Source: CALAED01 sp937891035
GTDB lineage: Bacteria; Actinomycetota; Actinomycetes; Streptosporangiales; Streptosporangiaceae
Assembly (NCBI GenBank): GCA_035642125.1
Contig: DASQSZ010000130.1
Coordinates: 1 to 21,568, forward strand
Direction: 5' to 3'
DNA: 21,568 nt
Shown: positions 1 through 7,271 of the stretch, piece after piece
How positions within the stretch are numbered: the stretch's first letter is position 1
Layout of the letters: each line of letters opens with the position of its first letter
The notes under the pieces: generated by a model
The model's input: the letters and a program-made list of their open reading frames with translations, nothing else
Told to the model about the DNA's origin: nothing
The model's database searches: none
Translations under genes and position numbers: made by a program

Positions 1-616
1 GTTCGGGCAGGCCCGGCATCATCGGCAACACCGGCGCCGAGCGGTCCAGGGCCTGGATCTGGGACTTTTCGTCTACCGCCAGCACCAGGGCATTTTCCGG
101 CGGGTCGAGGTACAACCCCACCACGTCGCGGACCTTGTCGATGAACTGCGGATCATTCGACAGCTTGAACGTATCGACCTGATGCGGCTTGAGACGAAAC
201 GCCTTCCAGATCCGCCCCACACTCGACTTGGAAAGCCCGCTCTCGGCCGCCATCGACGCCCGCGACCAATGCGTCGCATCAGCCGGCGTCGCCTCCAGCG
301 TCTTGACGATGACCTGTTCAACCTGCTCATCAGTGATCTTCCGCGGCGCACCGGAACGCGGATCATCCGCCAGCCCATCGAGCCGCTTGTCCAAAAACCG
401 CCGACGCCACTTAGTCACCGTCTGCGGCCAGATACCCAACTCGGCCGCGACATCCTTGTTCGCCCGCAACCCACCCGCTTCGGCGCACCCCAGCACAATC
501 CGGCACCGCTGCGCCAATACCTGCGACGATTTCGCCCGCCGCGACCAGCGCACCAACACCGCGCGCTCCTCAGCCGACAACACCAAAGGCTCTTTCGGGC
601 GACCTGGTCCAGCCAT
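1..616 (-). CDS. IS630-family transposase, N-terminal 205 residues
   Basis: This is the DDE transposase that cuts and pastes the element at TA sites. Translation from the ATG at 616 gives an N-terminal helix-turn-helix region (about residues 15-80, with KDVAAELGIWPQTVTKWRRR near 54-73). A second winged-helix-like DNA-binding part follows (about 90-145, with GAPRKITDEQVEQV and SSVGRIWKAF). The first catalytic aspartate is in LAVDEKSQIQALDRS (D182), the standard IS630 signature. The frame is open to the window edge, so the second Asp and the final acidic residue are not visible; full-length relatives are about 340-370 residues. A TAATAT sequence about 20 bases before the ATG could be its promoter. 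No strong ribosome site is seen. Confidence 0.9.
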   Translation of the reverse strand, partial: MAGPGRPKEPLVLSAEERAVLVRWSRRAKSSQVLAQRCRIVLGCAEAGGLRANKDVAAELGIWPQTVTKWRRRFLDKRLDGLADDPRSGAPRKITDEQVEQVIVKTLEATPADATHWSRASMAAESGLSKSSVGRIWKAFRLKPHQVDTFKLSNDPQFIDKVRDVVGLYLDPPENALVLAVDEKSQIQALDRSAPVLPMMPGLPE

Positions 617-625
617 ACCCCGAAC

Positions 626-661
626 CCTATATTAAGTCAACGAATTCCTGACGCAGGACAC
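626..661 (-). repeat. Candidate terminal inverted repeat of the IS630 element
   Basis: Read outward-in on the minus strand this begins GTGTCCTGCGTCAGGAATTC and continues into TTGACTTAATAT. It contains a perfect palindrome TCCTG-ACG-CAGGA at 646-658, a likely transposase recognition site. It directly abuts the TA at 662-663. The partner repeat is outside the window. Confidence 0.55.
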
Positions 662-738
662 TAGGACAATTATTCGCCCAGCTGCGGCAGCCATCGGTCG
701 TCGGGGAGATCCTGGCCGGGCTACTGCTTGGTCCTACC

Positions 739-1944
739 GTGCTCGGCGCCGTCGCTCCATCGGTGCACGACGCGCTATTCCCCTCATCCGGGCCGACCGC
801 GCCCGTGCTCGGCGCGATCTATCAGTTCGGCCTGATCTTCTTGATTTTCCTGGTCGGCGGTGAGCTGTCGCGCGCCGGTACGGCGGCCGAGCACCGGACG
901 GTGGTTGCGGTGACCCTTACCGGTTTGGTGATCCCATTCGGCGCCGGGGTCCTCATCGTGCGTTTTCTGGATATCGATAAGCTGTCCGGCCCGAGCGGGT
1001 CGCCCGTCGCCTTCGCCCTCGTGTTCGGCAGCGCCATCGCGGTGACCAGCATCCCGGTCATCTCCCGGATCATGTTCGATCTGGGCATCCTCGGGACTCC
1101 GTTCGCTCGCGTTGTCTTATCAGTCGCGGTGCTGGAGGACATCGCGCTGTATGTGATTCTCGCGGTCATTCTCGGGCTGGTTCAGTCGCGGTCGGGTGGC
1201 GACTTCGGGCTGTGGACGCTGTTCGGGTCTGACTCGGTGGTGCTGAGCGCGGTTTATCACGTGAGCGTGTCCGTGCTTTTTCTCGGCCTGTGCCTGGCCT
1301 TTGGCGGAAAGGTCTTCCGTGCGCTGGCCCACAACCGGCTGAACATCATCGAACAGCGCAGCCCCGTGGCGTTCCGCATCATCTTCTTGCTGCTTGGGGT
1401 CTTGGCCAGCGTCTCGCTCGGCATCAACTCGGTGTTCGGTGCGCTGATGGCGGGTTATAGCACGGCCCGTGGCGACGCCGAGCCCGGCCTGGCAGAGGGG
1501 GTGGACAGCAGGGCCACTTGGGATGTGCTCAAGCAGTTTCTGTTGGCCTTCTTCGTGCCCGCCTACTTCGCTTTGGTGGGGGTTCAGCTGGATTTGCTGC
1601 ACCACCTGCCGTTGCTGTTCTTCCTGTGGTTCTTTGCCATGGCGAGCGCCGTGAAGCTGGGCGCCGTTTGGCTGGGTGCGCGGGTGGCCGGCGAAAGCGG
1701 CCGAAGCTCGTTGAACCTCGCGGTCGCCCTGAACGCCCGCGGCGGACCCGGAATTGTGCTGGCGACCGTTACGTTCACCGCCGGAATCATCAACGAGGAG
1801 TTCTTTACCGTACTCGTCCTCCTGTCGATCCTCACCTCCCAGGTTGCCGGAACCTGGCTCGACCTGGCCTTCGGTGGGCGTAGAGGGCGCGGCGTCGCAC
1901 GTACCGAGCAGGCGACGGCGCCCGTCCGCACACCTCGCCCGTAA
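739..1944 (+). CDS. CPA2-type cation:proton antiporter, start removed by the IS
   Basis: This is a membrane Na+(K+)/H+ exchanger of the Na_H_Exchanger (PF00999, KefB/NapA-like) family. From the GTG at 739 the 401 residues are mostly hydrophobic segments. The TM5-TM6 core is visible: AIAVTSIPVISRIMFDLGIL near 99-118, then VLEDIALYVILAVIL with E133-D134 at the acidic-pair position. The same frame is open upstream from 664 and reads GQLFAQLRQPSVVGEILAGL and then LLGPTV, the conserved family N-terminal region. It therefore once began further upstream. It meets a TGA at 649-651 inside the IS end, and no ATG, GTG or TTG lies between 652 and 739. The first helix and its translation signals are missing, so the gene is probably a pseudogene. 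Translation from GTG 739 would make a protein lacking TM1 and part of TM2. Confidence 0.8.
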   Translation: MLGAVAPSVHDALFPSSGPTAPVLGAIYQFGLIFLIFLVGGELSRAGTAAEHRTVVAVTLTGLVIPFGAGVLIVRFLDIDKLSGPSGSPVAFALVFGSAIAVTSIPVISRIMFDLGILGTPFARVVLSVAVLEDIALYVILAVILGLVQSRSGGDFGLWTLFGSDSVVLSAVYHVSVSVLFLGLCLAFGGKVFRALAHNRLNIIEQRSPVAFRIIFLLLGVLASVSLGINSVFGALMAGYSTARGDAEPGLAEGVDSRATWDVLKQFLLAFFVPAYFALVGVQLDLLHHLPLLFFLWFFAMASAVKLGAVWLGARVAGESGRSSLNLAVALNARGGPGIVLATVTFTAGIINEEFFTVLVLLSILTSQVAGTWLDLAFGGRRGRGVARTEQATAPVRTPRP

Positions 1945-2045
1945 ACACCCTCCAGACCGTCGCACCTACCCGCCGATCAAGGTCGTACTTCCTTGCTTGA
2001 CGTGCTTGAGGAATGTCGCGAAGGCCCGGTGATTGAAGGGAGAGG

Positions 2046-2185
2046 GTGTCCCCGGTGATCCATCTTGGCTCCGTCGTCACGACCGAGAACGCACGCGCAC
2101 TGGAGGACGACGATCGGTGACGGTTTACCTCGACGCCAACCTGCTGTTCGCCCCTCCAGGGCGCCGATTCGCGGGGGTCAGGTGA
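2046..2185 (+). pseudogene. Possible remnant of a toxin-antitoxin pair
   Basis: Two tiny frames overlap as GTGA. The first (GTG 2046 to TGA 2120, 24 residues ending TTENARALEDDDR) follows a purine-rich GAAGGGAGAGG. The second (GTG 2117 to TGA 2185) starts VTVYLDANLLFAPPGRRF. The opening VTVYLDANLL resembles the first beta strand and first Asp of PIN-domain (VapC-like) toxins, but the resemblance stops after about 12 residues. The overlap is the arrangement usual for antitoxin-toxin genes. The match is too short to be sure, and this may be ordinary intergenic sequence. Confidence 0.25.
2149..2163 (-). terminator. Small hairpin after the catabolic operon
   Basis: A perfect 5-bp stem CGCCC/GGGCG with loop CTCCA lies 15-29 bases beyond the SDR stop codon. 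It has no T-run, which is common for actinomycete terminators. It is short, so this is only a candidate. Confidence 0.3.
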
Positions 2186-2861
2186 GCAGCCAGCCGCCGT
2201 CGACGTTGAGATTGACGCCGTTGACCGACGGGTTGGTGAGCAGGAAGATCACGGCGTCGACGATGTCCTGCATCGTGGCCAGCCGGCCCGTCGGGGTACG
2301 CGAGACCACGGCGTCGAGCTGCTTGCCCTTCCAGTAGGGGCTGTCGCCGACGATGCCGGGATGGATCGCGTTGACCCTGATCGGCGCGAGCTCGAGGGCC
2401 AGCGTGTTGATCAGGCCCATCACGCCGCCGTTCACGGTCGATACCGTCGTCGAGCCCGGGTAAGGACGGTCCTTGGCGCGGCCGCCGAAAATCACGATCG
2501 AGGCGTCCTTGCCGAACCGGGGCCGCAGCGCGTGCACGACCTCGGTGTAGCCGACCAGCTTCTGCGTCACCAACCGGAGGCCGTCGGCGGCGGAGTATTC
2601 GGTGACCGTGTTCTGGTCGCGTTCGATGGCCGCGAGCACGAGCCGATCGACGTCCTCGACGTCCTTGAGGGCGGGGCCGATCTCGTCCGGACGGGACAGG
2701 TCGAAGCCGATGCCGCGGGCGTTGCCGCCGATTTCGCGCGCGACGCTCTCGGCGCGTGCCGGATCCCGGCCGGTCAGCACCACGTTGTCGCCGGCCTTGG
2801 CGAAGAAGGCGGCGAGCTCGCGGCCGATCCCGGCCGTGCCACCGACGATGACGACAGTCAT
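2178..2861 (-). CDS. SDR-family protein without the YxxxK catalytic pair
   Basis: This is a short-chain dehydrogenase/reductase fold protein of 227 residues, near the usual 230-260. The Rossmann nucleotide motif is clear (VGGTAGIG, residues 6-13), with GRDPARAE after the second strand suggesting NADP(H). The C-terminal end VNLNVDGGW is typical. At the catalytic site, where SDRs have YxxxK, the sequence is VSTVN (V140, N144) before GGVMGLINTLALELAP, so both Tyr and Lys are missing. Related divergent SDRs with an NGA/NGG motif here exist, to my recollection. The ATG at 2861 was chosen over an in-frame start at 2888 because AGGAGAG lies just before it and its ATGA overlaps the bicupin stop, indicating translational coupling. 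It is the last gene of the operon. It may be a nucleotide-binding or non-canonical reductase; the substrate is unknown. Confidence 0.85.
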   Translation of the reverse strand: MTVVIVGGTAGIGRELAAFFAKAGDNVVLTGRDPARAESVAREIGGNARGIGFDLSRPDEIGPALKDVEDVDRLVLAAIERDQNTVTEYSAADGLRLVTQKLVGYTEVVHALRPRFGKDASIVIFGGRAKDRPYPGSTTVSTVNGGVMGLINTLALELAPIRVNAIHPGIVGDSPYWKGKQLDAVVSRTPTGRLATMQDIVDAVIFLLTNPSVNGVNLNVDGGWLLT

Positions 2862-3754
2862 GAGAGTCTCTCCTGCAGATAGTCCCAATCACGGGCAAAA
2901 CGGTAGGAGTGCCGGGACGGCGGCTGCGGCGCCTGCGTCTCCAGCCAGCGCACCGGGCCGTCCCCGGCGTTCGCGAAGGAGTGCACGCAGCCGACGCCCG
3001 CCCACGCGGCGTCCCCGGCCTCGAGGCGGTAGGTCTGCCCGTCGAACGTCGCGTCCGTCGCACCTTCGAGGATCAGGTACGTCTCCTCGAGCGGATGATC
3101 ATGCGGCCCGGCGACCCCGTCGGGCTCGTACTGGACCATGAACATCGTCTGCAGGCGGGCGCCGAGGTCGCTGTCCACCATCATCTTCACGGTGATCCCG
3201 CTGTAGACGAGCAGCGCGGTGCGCATGCTCGCCGACACCGCCAGCAGATCTTGTGATTGCTTGCCGGGGTCCATGTTCTCCGGGCTGATGTGGCCGTAGG
3301 CGAGCGTGCGCGGGTCCCGTATGTCCGGCGGCGCCGCCTCCGACCGGCGCGGCGCGGGCACGGCGAAGGTGTCGTCGCCGTGCCCGGACCTCGGCTGGGG
3401 CGCCAGCATGTCCGCCCAGCGGGCGACCGTGTCGCCCGGGTTGCGCCAGGTGTGCGGAACGCCGGTCGGCACAAGACCGTAGTCGCCCGCGCTCAGCAGG
3501 ACCGATCCCTCACCGGTGTCGAGCACCGCCGAGCCCTCCAGCAGGTAGAAGCTCTGCTCGAACGAGTGCACGTGCGCGGGCACCGAGCCGCCGGGATCCA
3601 GTTCGCAGATGCCGAACCCGGTGTGCACGGCGGCGGGCGTCGTCTCGTCCACGATCGCCGCCCGCCGAAAGCCCGTCCCGGACTGCGCCCAGGCCGCTGC
3701 CGGCGCGGCGAACGTACGATCCGCGGCTCTGTTCACCAAATGCCGAGACGTCAC
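2858..3754 (-). CDS. Bicupin metal-binding protein
   Basis: The protein has 298 residues with two cupin barrels. The first has H61-V-H63, E66 and H101 (PAHVHSFEQSFYLLEG, later GVPHTW). The second has H218-D-H220, E223/E224 and H258 (PHDHPLEETYLILEG, later GCVHSF). Both barrels therefore retain the His/His/Glu/His set that binds Mn, Fe or Ni, and both could be metallated. Bicupins in catabolic operons include (S)-ureidoglycine aminohydrolase, gentisate-type dioxygenases and oxalate decarboxylases. The ring-cleavage and oxalate signatures are not evident, and a ureidoglycine-type role is possible but unproven. The start is GTG 3754 after GAAGAGAGG. It follows the amidohydrolase by 79 bases and overlaps the SDR start, so it acts in the same pathway. 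No signal peptide is seen; it is cytosolic. Confidence 0.8.
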   Translation of the reverse strand: MTSRHLVNRAADRTFAAPAAAWAQSGTGFRRAAIVDETTPAAVHTGFGICELDPGGSVPAHVHSFEQSFYLLEGSAVLDTGEGSVLLSAGDYGLVPTGVPHTWRNPGDTVARWADMLAPQPRSGHGDDTFAVPAPRRSEAAPPDIRDPRTLAYGHISPENMDPGKQSQDLLAVSASMRTALLVYSGITVKMMVDSDLGARLQTMFMVQYEPDGVAGPHDHPLEETYLILEGATDATFDGQTYRLEAGDAAWAGVGCVHSFANAGDGPVRWLETQAPQPPSRHSYRFARDWDYLQERLS

Positions 3755-3833
3755 GGCCGCCTCTCTTCCTCAGTTGTGGATGATTGCGTGATCGGGATCT
3801 GGATCGGGAGCGGGGCCTGGGCGGGCGGATCGG

Positions 3834-5189
3834 TCACGCGGTGGCGGCCTGCCGCCGCTCGGCCTCGGCGACGAGGTGGTCGCGGGACGCCTCGACCAGG
3901 CTCCGCGCCCGGGCCTCGTCGGCCAGCAGCCTGCCGTCGCGCTTGCGGACGACGCCGTCGATGATGACGGTCTCGACGTTGGACACGTCAGCGCCCAGGG
4001 TGACCGCCGCGACCGGGTCGATCACCGGGGCCATGTTGAGCGCCCGGCCGTCGATCACGACCACGTCGGCCTGCTTGCCCGGGGTCAGCGAGCCGGTACG
4101 GCTCTCAAGACCGGCGACGTGCGCACCGTTGATGGTGGCCATCTCGAGCATCTGCCTGGCGGTGAGCATGGTCTTGGGCGCCGGCTCGTTCTTCTCCCAG
4201 TACACCGCGTTGACCCGGGCCCGCTCCGCACCGAACGCGGCGCGTATCTGGGTGAACATGTCGCCCGGCACCGTGGTCACCACGTCGATGGACAGACTGG
4301 GCCGCAGACCGTGCTCCAGGGCCTTGAGCACCGGCGGCCAGCCGTGGCCCATCTGCACCTCGACCTGCGGGGCGATGGAGACCGTGTTGCCGGACTCGGC
4401 TACCAGCCGCCACTCCTCCTCGCTGAAGTAGCAGCAGTGCACGAACGTCGTGGGCTGGTTGAGCAGGCCCAGGTCGTGCAGCGCCTTGACCATGCCGAAC
4501 CGGCCGGCCATCCGGCCCATCGCCACGTGCACGGTGATGGGCAGGTCGAGGTCGCGCGCCATGGTCCATTCGTTGCGTACGACGTCATCCACGCAAAAGC
4601 CGGTGCCGCGGGTGGCCAGCGCCATGGTGAGCAGGCCCTGGTCGGAGGAGAAATAGGTGTCCCGCACCCGCTGCACATCATCGCGCGGGATGACGATCTT
4701 GCTCTCGAACCAGTAGTCGGCCAGCGACAGGTTGGCGCTGCCGTAGGCGTACTGGGCGCGAATCCCGGCCTCCTGCAGGCCGCGGATCGCCGCGTCCGGA
4801 TGCTCTGGCGTGTTGTTGATGTGCGACCAGTCGACGAGCGTGGTGATGCCGGCGTTGACGCACTCCAGCGCGCCGGCGAGGTTGCTCGCGTAGACGTCCT
4901 CCGGCCGGTAGAGCGGCGCGAACGTGTCGAGGACCTCGACGAAATAGTCGTCGAGCGTCGAGTTGGGGGCACAGCCGCGGATCGCGGCCTCCCAGGTGTG
5001 GCGATGGGTGTCGACGAACCCGGGGATGACGATGCGGCCGCTGACGTCGATGACCTCGGCGTCGGCCTCGATGTTCGGCCCCACGGCCGAGATCTTGTCG
5101 TCCTCGATGAGAACGTCGGCGTTCGGCAGGTCACCGAGCTGTGCATCCATGGTGAGCACATGGCCACCGCGGAGGAGCGTCTTAGTCAT
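3834..5189 (-). CDS. ATZ/TRZ-type metal-dependent amidohydrolase (deaminase/hydrolase)
   Basis: This is an amidohydrolase-superfamily enzyme of 451 residues that hydrolyses C-N bonds, typically deaminating or dechlorinating heterocycles or opening amides. The residues of a mononuclear metal site are visible: HxH in GFVDTHRHTWEAAIRG (H62, H64), H221 in VHVAMG, H251 in VHCCYFSEEE and D302 in SIDVVTTVPG. The N-terminal beta-sandwich half (LLRGGHVLTMD, ending at GRIVIPGF) and the C-terminal half (GSLTPGKQADVVVIDGR) frame the barrel as in TRZ/ATZ and S-adenosylhomocysteine deaminases. A WSHINNTPEHPD segment (121-132) lines the likely pocket. The ATG at 5189 has AGAGG about 7 bases upstream. It sits 24 bases after E1 beta in one operon. 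The substrate cannot be read from the sequence; guanine or 8-oxoguanine-like, triazine or another amide are all possible. Confidence 0.85.
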   Translation of the reverse strand: MTKTLLRGGHVLTMDAQLGDLPNADVLIEDDKISAVGPNIEADAEVIDVSGRIVIPGFVDTHRHTWEAAIRGCAPNSTLDDYFVEVLDTFAPLYRPEDVYASNLAGALECVNAGITTLVDWSHINNTPEHPDAAIRGLQEAGIRAQYAYGSANLSLADYWFESKIVIPRDDVQRVRDTYFSSDQGLLTMALATRGTGFCVDDVVRNEWTMARDLDLPITVHVAMGRMAGRFGMVKALHDLGLLNQPTTFVHCCYFSEEEWRLVAESGNTVSIAPQVEVQMGHGWPPVLKALEHGLRPSLSIDVVTTVPGDMFTQIRAAFGAERARVNAVYWEKNEPAPKTMLTARQMLEMATINGAHVAGLESRTGSLTPGKQADVVVIDGRALNMAPVIDPVAAVTLGADVSNVETVIIDGVVRKRDGRLLADEARARSLVEASRDHLVAEAERRQAATA

Positions 5190-5213
5190 GCTGCACCTCT
5201 TCTTTCGGCTGGT

Positions 5214-6227
5214 TCAGTACGCCGCGAGGGCGCGGACGGCCGCTGTCACGCCGGCGACCGTGGGAATCACCTGTTCCTCCAGCGTGTCGGCGAACGGCAA
5301 CGGGACGCAGGCGGCGGCGACCCGCTTGACGGGCGCGTCGAGCATCTCGAAACCCTCGTCGGCCACGATCGACGCGACCGTCGCCCCCCAGCCGCCCTGG
5401 TAGGGGTTTTCCTCGACGATGAGGAGCCGGGACGTGCGCTGGAGCGAGCCGAGCACCGTTGTCATGTCCAGCGGCACGAGGCAGCGCAGATCGATGACCT
5501 CGGCGTCCACGCCTTCGCGGGCCAGTTCGTCGGCGGCGGCCAGCGCCGTTGGCACGGTCGAGGCCAGCGCGACGATCGTGACGTCGCCGCCGGATCTGAC
5601 CACGTTCGCCCGGCCGAGCTCGACCACATGATCGGCGGGCGGCCGCTCGCCCTTGCCGGCGAGCAGGCCCTTGTGCTCGAAGAACACCACCGGGTCCGGG
5701 CTGCGGATCGAAGCGGCCATGAGCCCGATGACGTCGGCCGGGGTCGACGGGGCCACGATCTTCAGGCCGGGCACCGTGAACGCCCAGTTTTCGACCGCCT
5801 GCGAGTGCTGGGCCCCGAAGCCGAGCCCGCCGCCGTTGGCCGTCCGCACCACGAGCGGCACGGTCACCTGGCCGCCGGTCATGTACCTGACCTTGGGGAT
5901 CTCGTTGGCGATGTAGTCCCAGCAGCAGGCGAGGAAGTCGCTGAACATGATCTCGGCGACCGGCCGCAGCCCGGTCATCGCCGCGCCCATCGCGGCCCCG
6001 ACGATGGCCTGTTCGGAGATCGGGGTGTCCCACACCCGCTGCGGGCCGAACTCGGCGTGCAGCCCGACCGTGGTCTTGAAGACCCCTTCCGCGGCCCCGA
6101 TGTCCTCGCCGAGGCAGACGACGGCCGGATCGCGCCGCATCTCCCTGGCGATCCCCTCGGCCACCGCCTCGCGGTAGGTGATCACGTTGGTGTCCGTCTT
6201 GGCCGGTGCACCCGCGGTGGTGGTCAT
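5214..6227 (-). CDS. 2-oxoacid dehydrogenase E1 component, beta subunit
   Basis: This is the beta chain of a thiamine-diphosphate-dependent E1 heterotetramer that decarboxylates a 2-oxoacid or acetoin and passes the acyl group to an E2 lipoyl domain. The 337 residues match the family length. Conserved parts include LGEDIG (E41, D42), DTPISEQAIVGAAMGAAM with E72 as the TPP-activating Glu, SDFLACCWDYIANEIPK, a GGGLGFGAQHSQ loop and a C-terminal transketolase domain (VALASTVPTALAAADEL, EVIDLRCLVPLD, VEENPYQGGWGA). It starts at ATG 6227, with GAGGGG about 12 bases upstream. It lies 63 bases after E1 alpha, and a 17-codon frame ends across its start. No E2 or E3 gene is seen in the window. Motifs resemble the acetoin/pyruvate branch, but the substrate is not established. 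Confidence 0.92.
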   Translation of the reverse strand: MTTTAGAPAKTDTNVITYREAVAEGIAREMRRDPAVVCLGEDIGAAEGVFKTTVGLHAEFGPQRVWDTPISEQAIVGAAMGAAMTGLRPVAEIMFSDFLACCWDYIANEIPKVRYMTGGQVTVPLVVRTANGGGLGFGAQHSQAVENWAFTVPGLKIVAPSTPADVIGLMAASIRSPDPVVFFEHKGLLAGKGERPPADHVVELGRANVVRSGGDVTIVALASTVPTALAAADELAREGVDAEVIDLRCLVPLDMTTVLGSLQRTSRLLIVEENPYQGGWGATVASIVADEGFEMLDAPVKRVAAACVPLPFADTLEEQVIPTVAGVTAAVRALAAY

Positions 6228-6277
6228 GGCCGCGATCCCCTCTTCGCTCGCTCCTCGGCTCTCAGCTTCGCGCTCAT
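6224..6277 (-). other. 17-codon leader frame overlapping the E1 beta start
   Basis: ATG 6277 opens a frame reading MSAKLRAEERAKRGSRP whose TGA overlaps the E1 beta ATG as ATGA. It lies 13 bases past the E1 alpha stop. The context allows translational coupling, but the peptide is arginine/lysine-rich and could equally be noise within a repeated segment. Confidence 0.25.
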
Positions 6278-6300
6278 GGTCGCGATCGCCTCAGCTTCGC
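6224..6300. repeat. Two imperfect direct repeats in the E1 alpha/beta junction
   Basis: CTCAGCTTCGC occurs at 6261-6271 and 6290-6300. TCATGGYCGCGATC occurs at 6224-6237 and 6274-6287 with one mismatch. Together they duplicate an E1 beta-like start context and the E1 alpha 3' end, probably by a local duplication or a dispersed intergenic repeat. Confidence 0.45.
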
Positions 6301-7271
6301 CATGCCGAACCTCCGTCGGCCCATACGTCGGTCAGCGCCTGGGCGGGGTCGGGGCCGGGCGCGTTCTTGGCCGCGTCCACGGCGGCGTCGACGATCTGTC
6401 CCGCCCGCGCGTCGGCGGCGGCGATGGCCTCGGCCGACGTGCCGAGCGTCTCGAGGCGGGCGCGCGCAAGGTTGAGCGGGTCGCGCTTGAGCCACTCCTC
6501 GACCTCCTCGGCCGGGCGGTACTTGGCGGGATCGGCGCGGCTGTGGCCGTACTGGCGGTACGTGTGGGCCTCGAGCACCGTCGGCCCTTCGCCCGCGCGG
6601 GCGCGCCGGGCCGCCCGGACCACGGCGTCCCTGACGACGATGACGTCGTTGCCGTCGATGATCTCGCTGGGCAGGCCGTAGGCCACCGCACGGTCGGCGG
6701 CCGGGTTGGTCACGGCCGTGACCTCGCTGATCGGCGTGTACTCCATGTAGAAGTTGTTCTCGCAGATGAACAGCACCGGCAGCTTCCACACCGCGGCGAG
6801 GTTCAGCGCCTCGTGGAACGCGCCGATGTTCGTGGCGCCGTCACCGAAGAACGCCACCGCGACCTGGCCGGACTCGCGCAGCTTGGCCGACCACGCGGCG
6901 CCGACCGCCATGGGCAGGTGCGCGCCGACGATCGCGTACGACCCGAGCATCCCGGCCGATGCCTTGGTCAGGTGCATCGACCCGCCCTTGGCCGCGCACA
7001 CGCCGGTCGCCTTGCTCATCAGCTCGGCGAGGCACTCCTCGGCGGTGGCGCCCCTGGCCATCGCGTGATGGTGGCCCCGGTAGGTGGCGAACACGTAGTC
7101 GTCGGGGCGCAACCCGGCGCTCGCGCCGACCGCCACCCCCTCCTGCCCGGCCGCCAGGTGCGTGGTGCCCTTGACCATGCCCGACATGAACAGGTCGTAG
7201 GCCGCCTTCTCGGTGCGCCGGATGAGGACCATCCGCTCATAGAGCGAGAGGAGTTCGTCGGCGTCGCTCAT
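6291..7271 (-). CDS. 2-oxoacid dehydrogenase E1 component, alpha subunit
   Basis: This is the TPP-binding chain of the E1 heterotetramer encoded with the next gene (5214-6227). It has 326 residues, the size of acetoin and pyruvate dehydrogenase alpha chains. The TPP motif is GDGATNIGAFHEALNLAAVW (G143-D-G145) ending in ENN (N172, N173). The active-site loop FATYRGHHHAMARG carries the His cluster (H67-H69), and KGGSMHL and HTYRQYGHSRADP (phosphorylation-loop region) are present. ENNFYMEYTPI after the TPP motif recalls AcoA-type subunits, hence a tentative link to acetoin or short 2-oxoacids. The ATG at 7271 was preferred to the much longer in-frame upstream start at 7490 because its ATGA overlaps the stop of the M24 gene and homology begins there. 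It is co-transcribed with the M24 hydrolase. Confidence 0.92.
   Translation of the reverse strand: MSDADELLSLYERMVLIRRTEKAAYDLFMSGMVKGTTHLAAGQEGVAVGASAGLRPDDYVFATYRGHHHAMARGATAEECLAELMSKATGVCAAKGGSMHLTKASAGMLGSYAIVGAHLPMAVGAAWSAKLRESGQVAVAFFGDGATNIGAFHEALNLAAVWKLPVLFICENNFYMEYTPISEVTAVTNPAADRAVAYGLPSEIIDGNDVIVVRDAVVRAARRARAGEGPTVLEAHTYRQYGHSRADPAKYRPAEEVEEWLKRDPLNLARARLETLGTSAEAIAAADARAGQIVDAAVDAAKNAPGPDPAQALTDVWADGGSAWRS

Larger units (their letters stand above)
1..661 (-). mobile_element. IS630-family insertion sequence, one end
   Basis: The element holds a minus-strand IS630-type transposase whose 5' end lies about 45 bases inside a candidate terminal repeat. The outer end appears to be base 661: the next two bases (662-663) are TA, the dinucleotide IS630/Tc1/mariner elements duplicate, and the antiporter reading frame resumes exactly there. 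The other end lies before base 1, so neither the second inverted repeat nor the second TA can be checked. Confidence 0.8.

Noticed and set aside
182..664. Plus-strand frames inside the IS
   Set aside because: They are antisense to the IS630 transposase, whose helix-turn-helix and DDE motif are clear on the minus strand.
5214..7271. Housekeeping pyruvate dehydrogenase or branched-chain dehydrogenase operon
   Set aside because: No E2 or E3 gene is adjacent, and the neighbours are an amidohydrolase and an M24 hydrolase, so a firm pdh/bkd/aco symbol is not justified.
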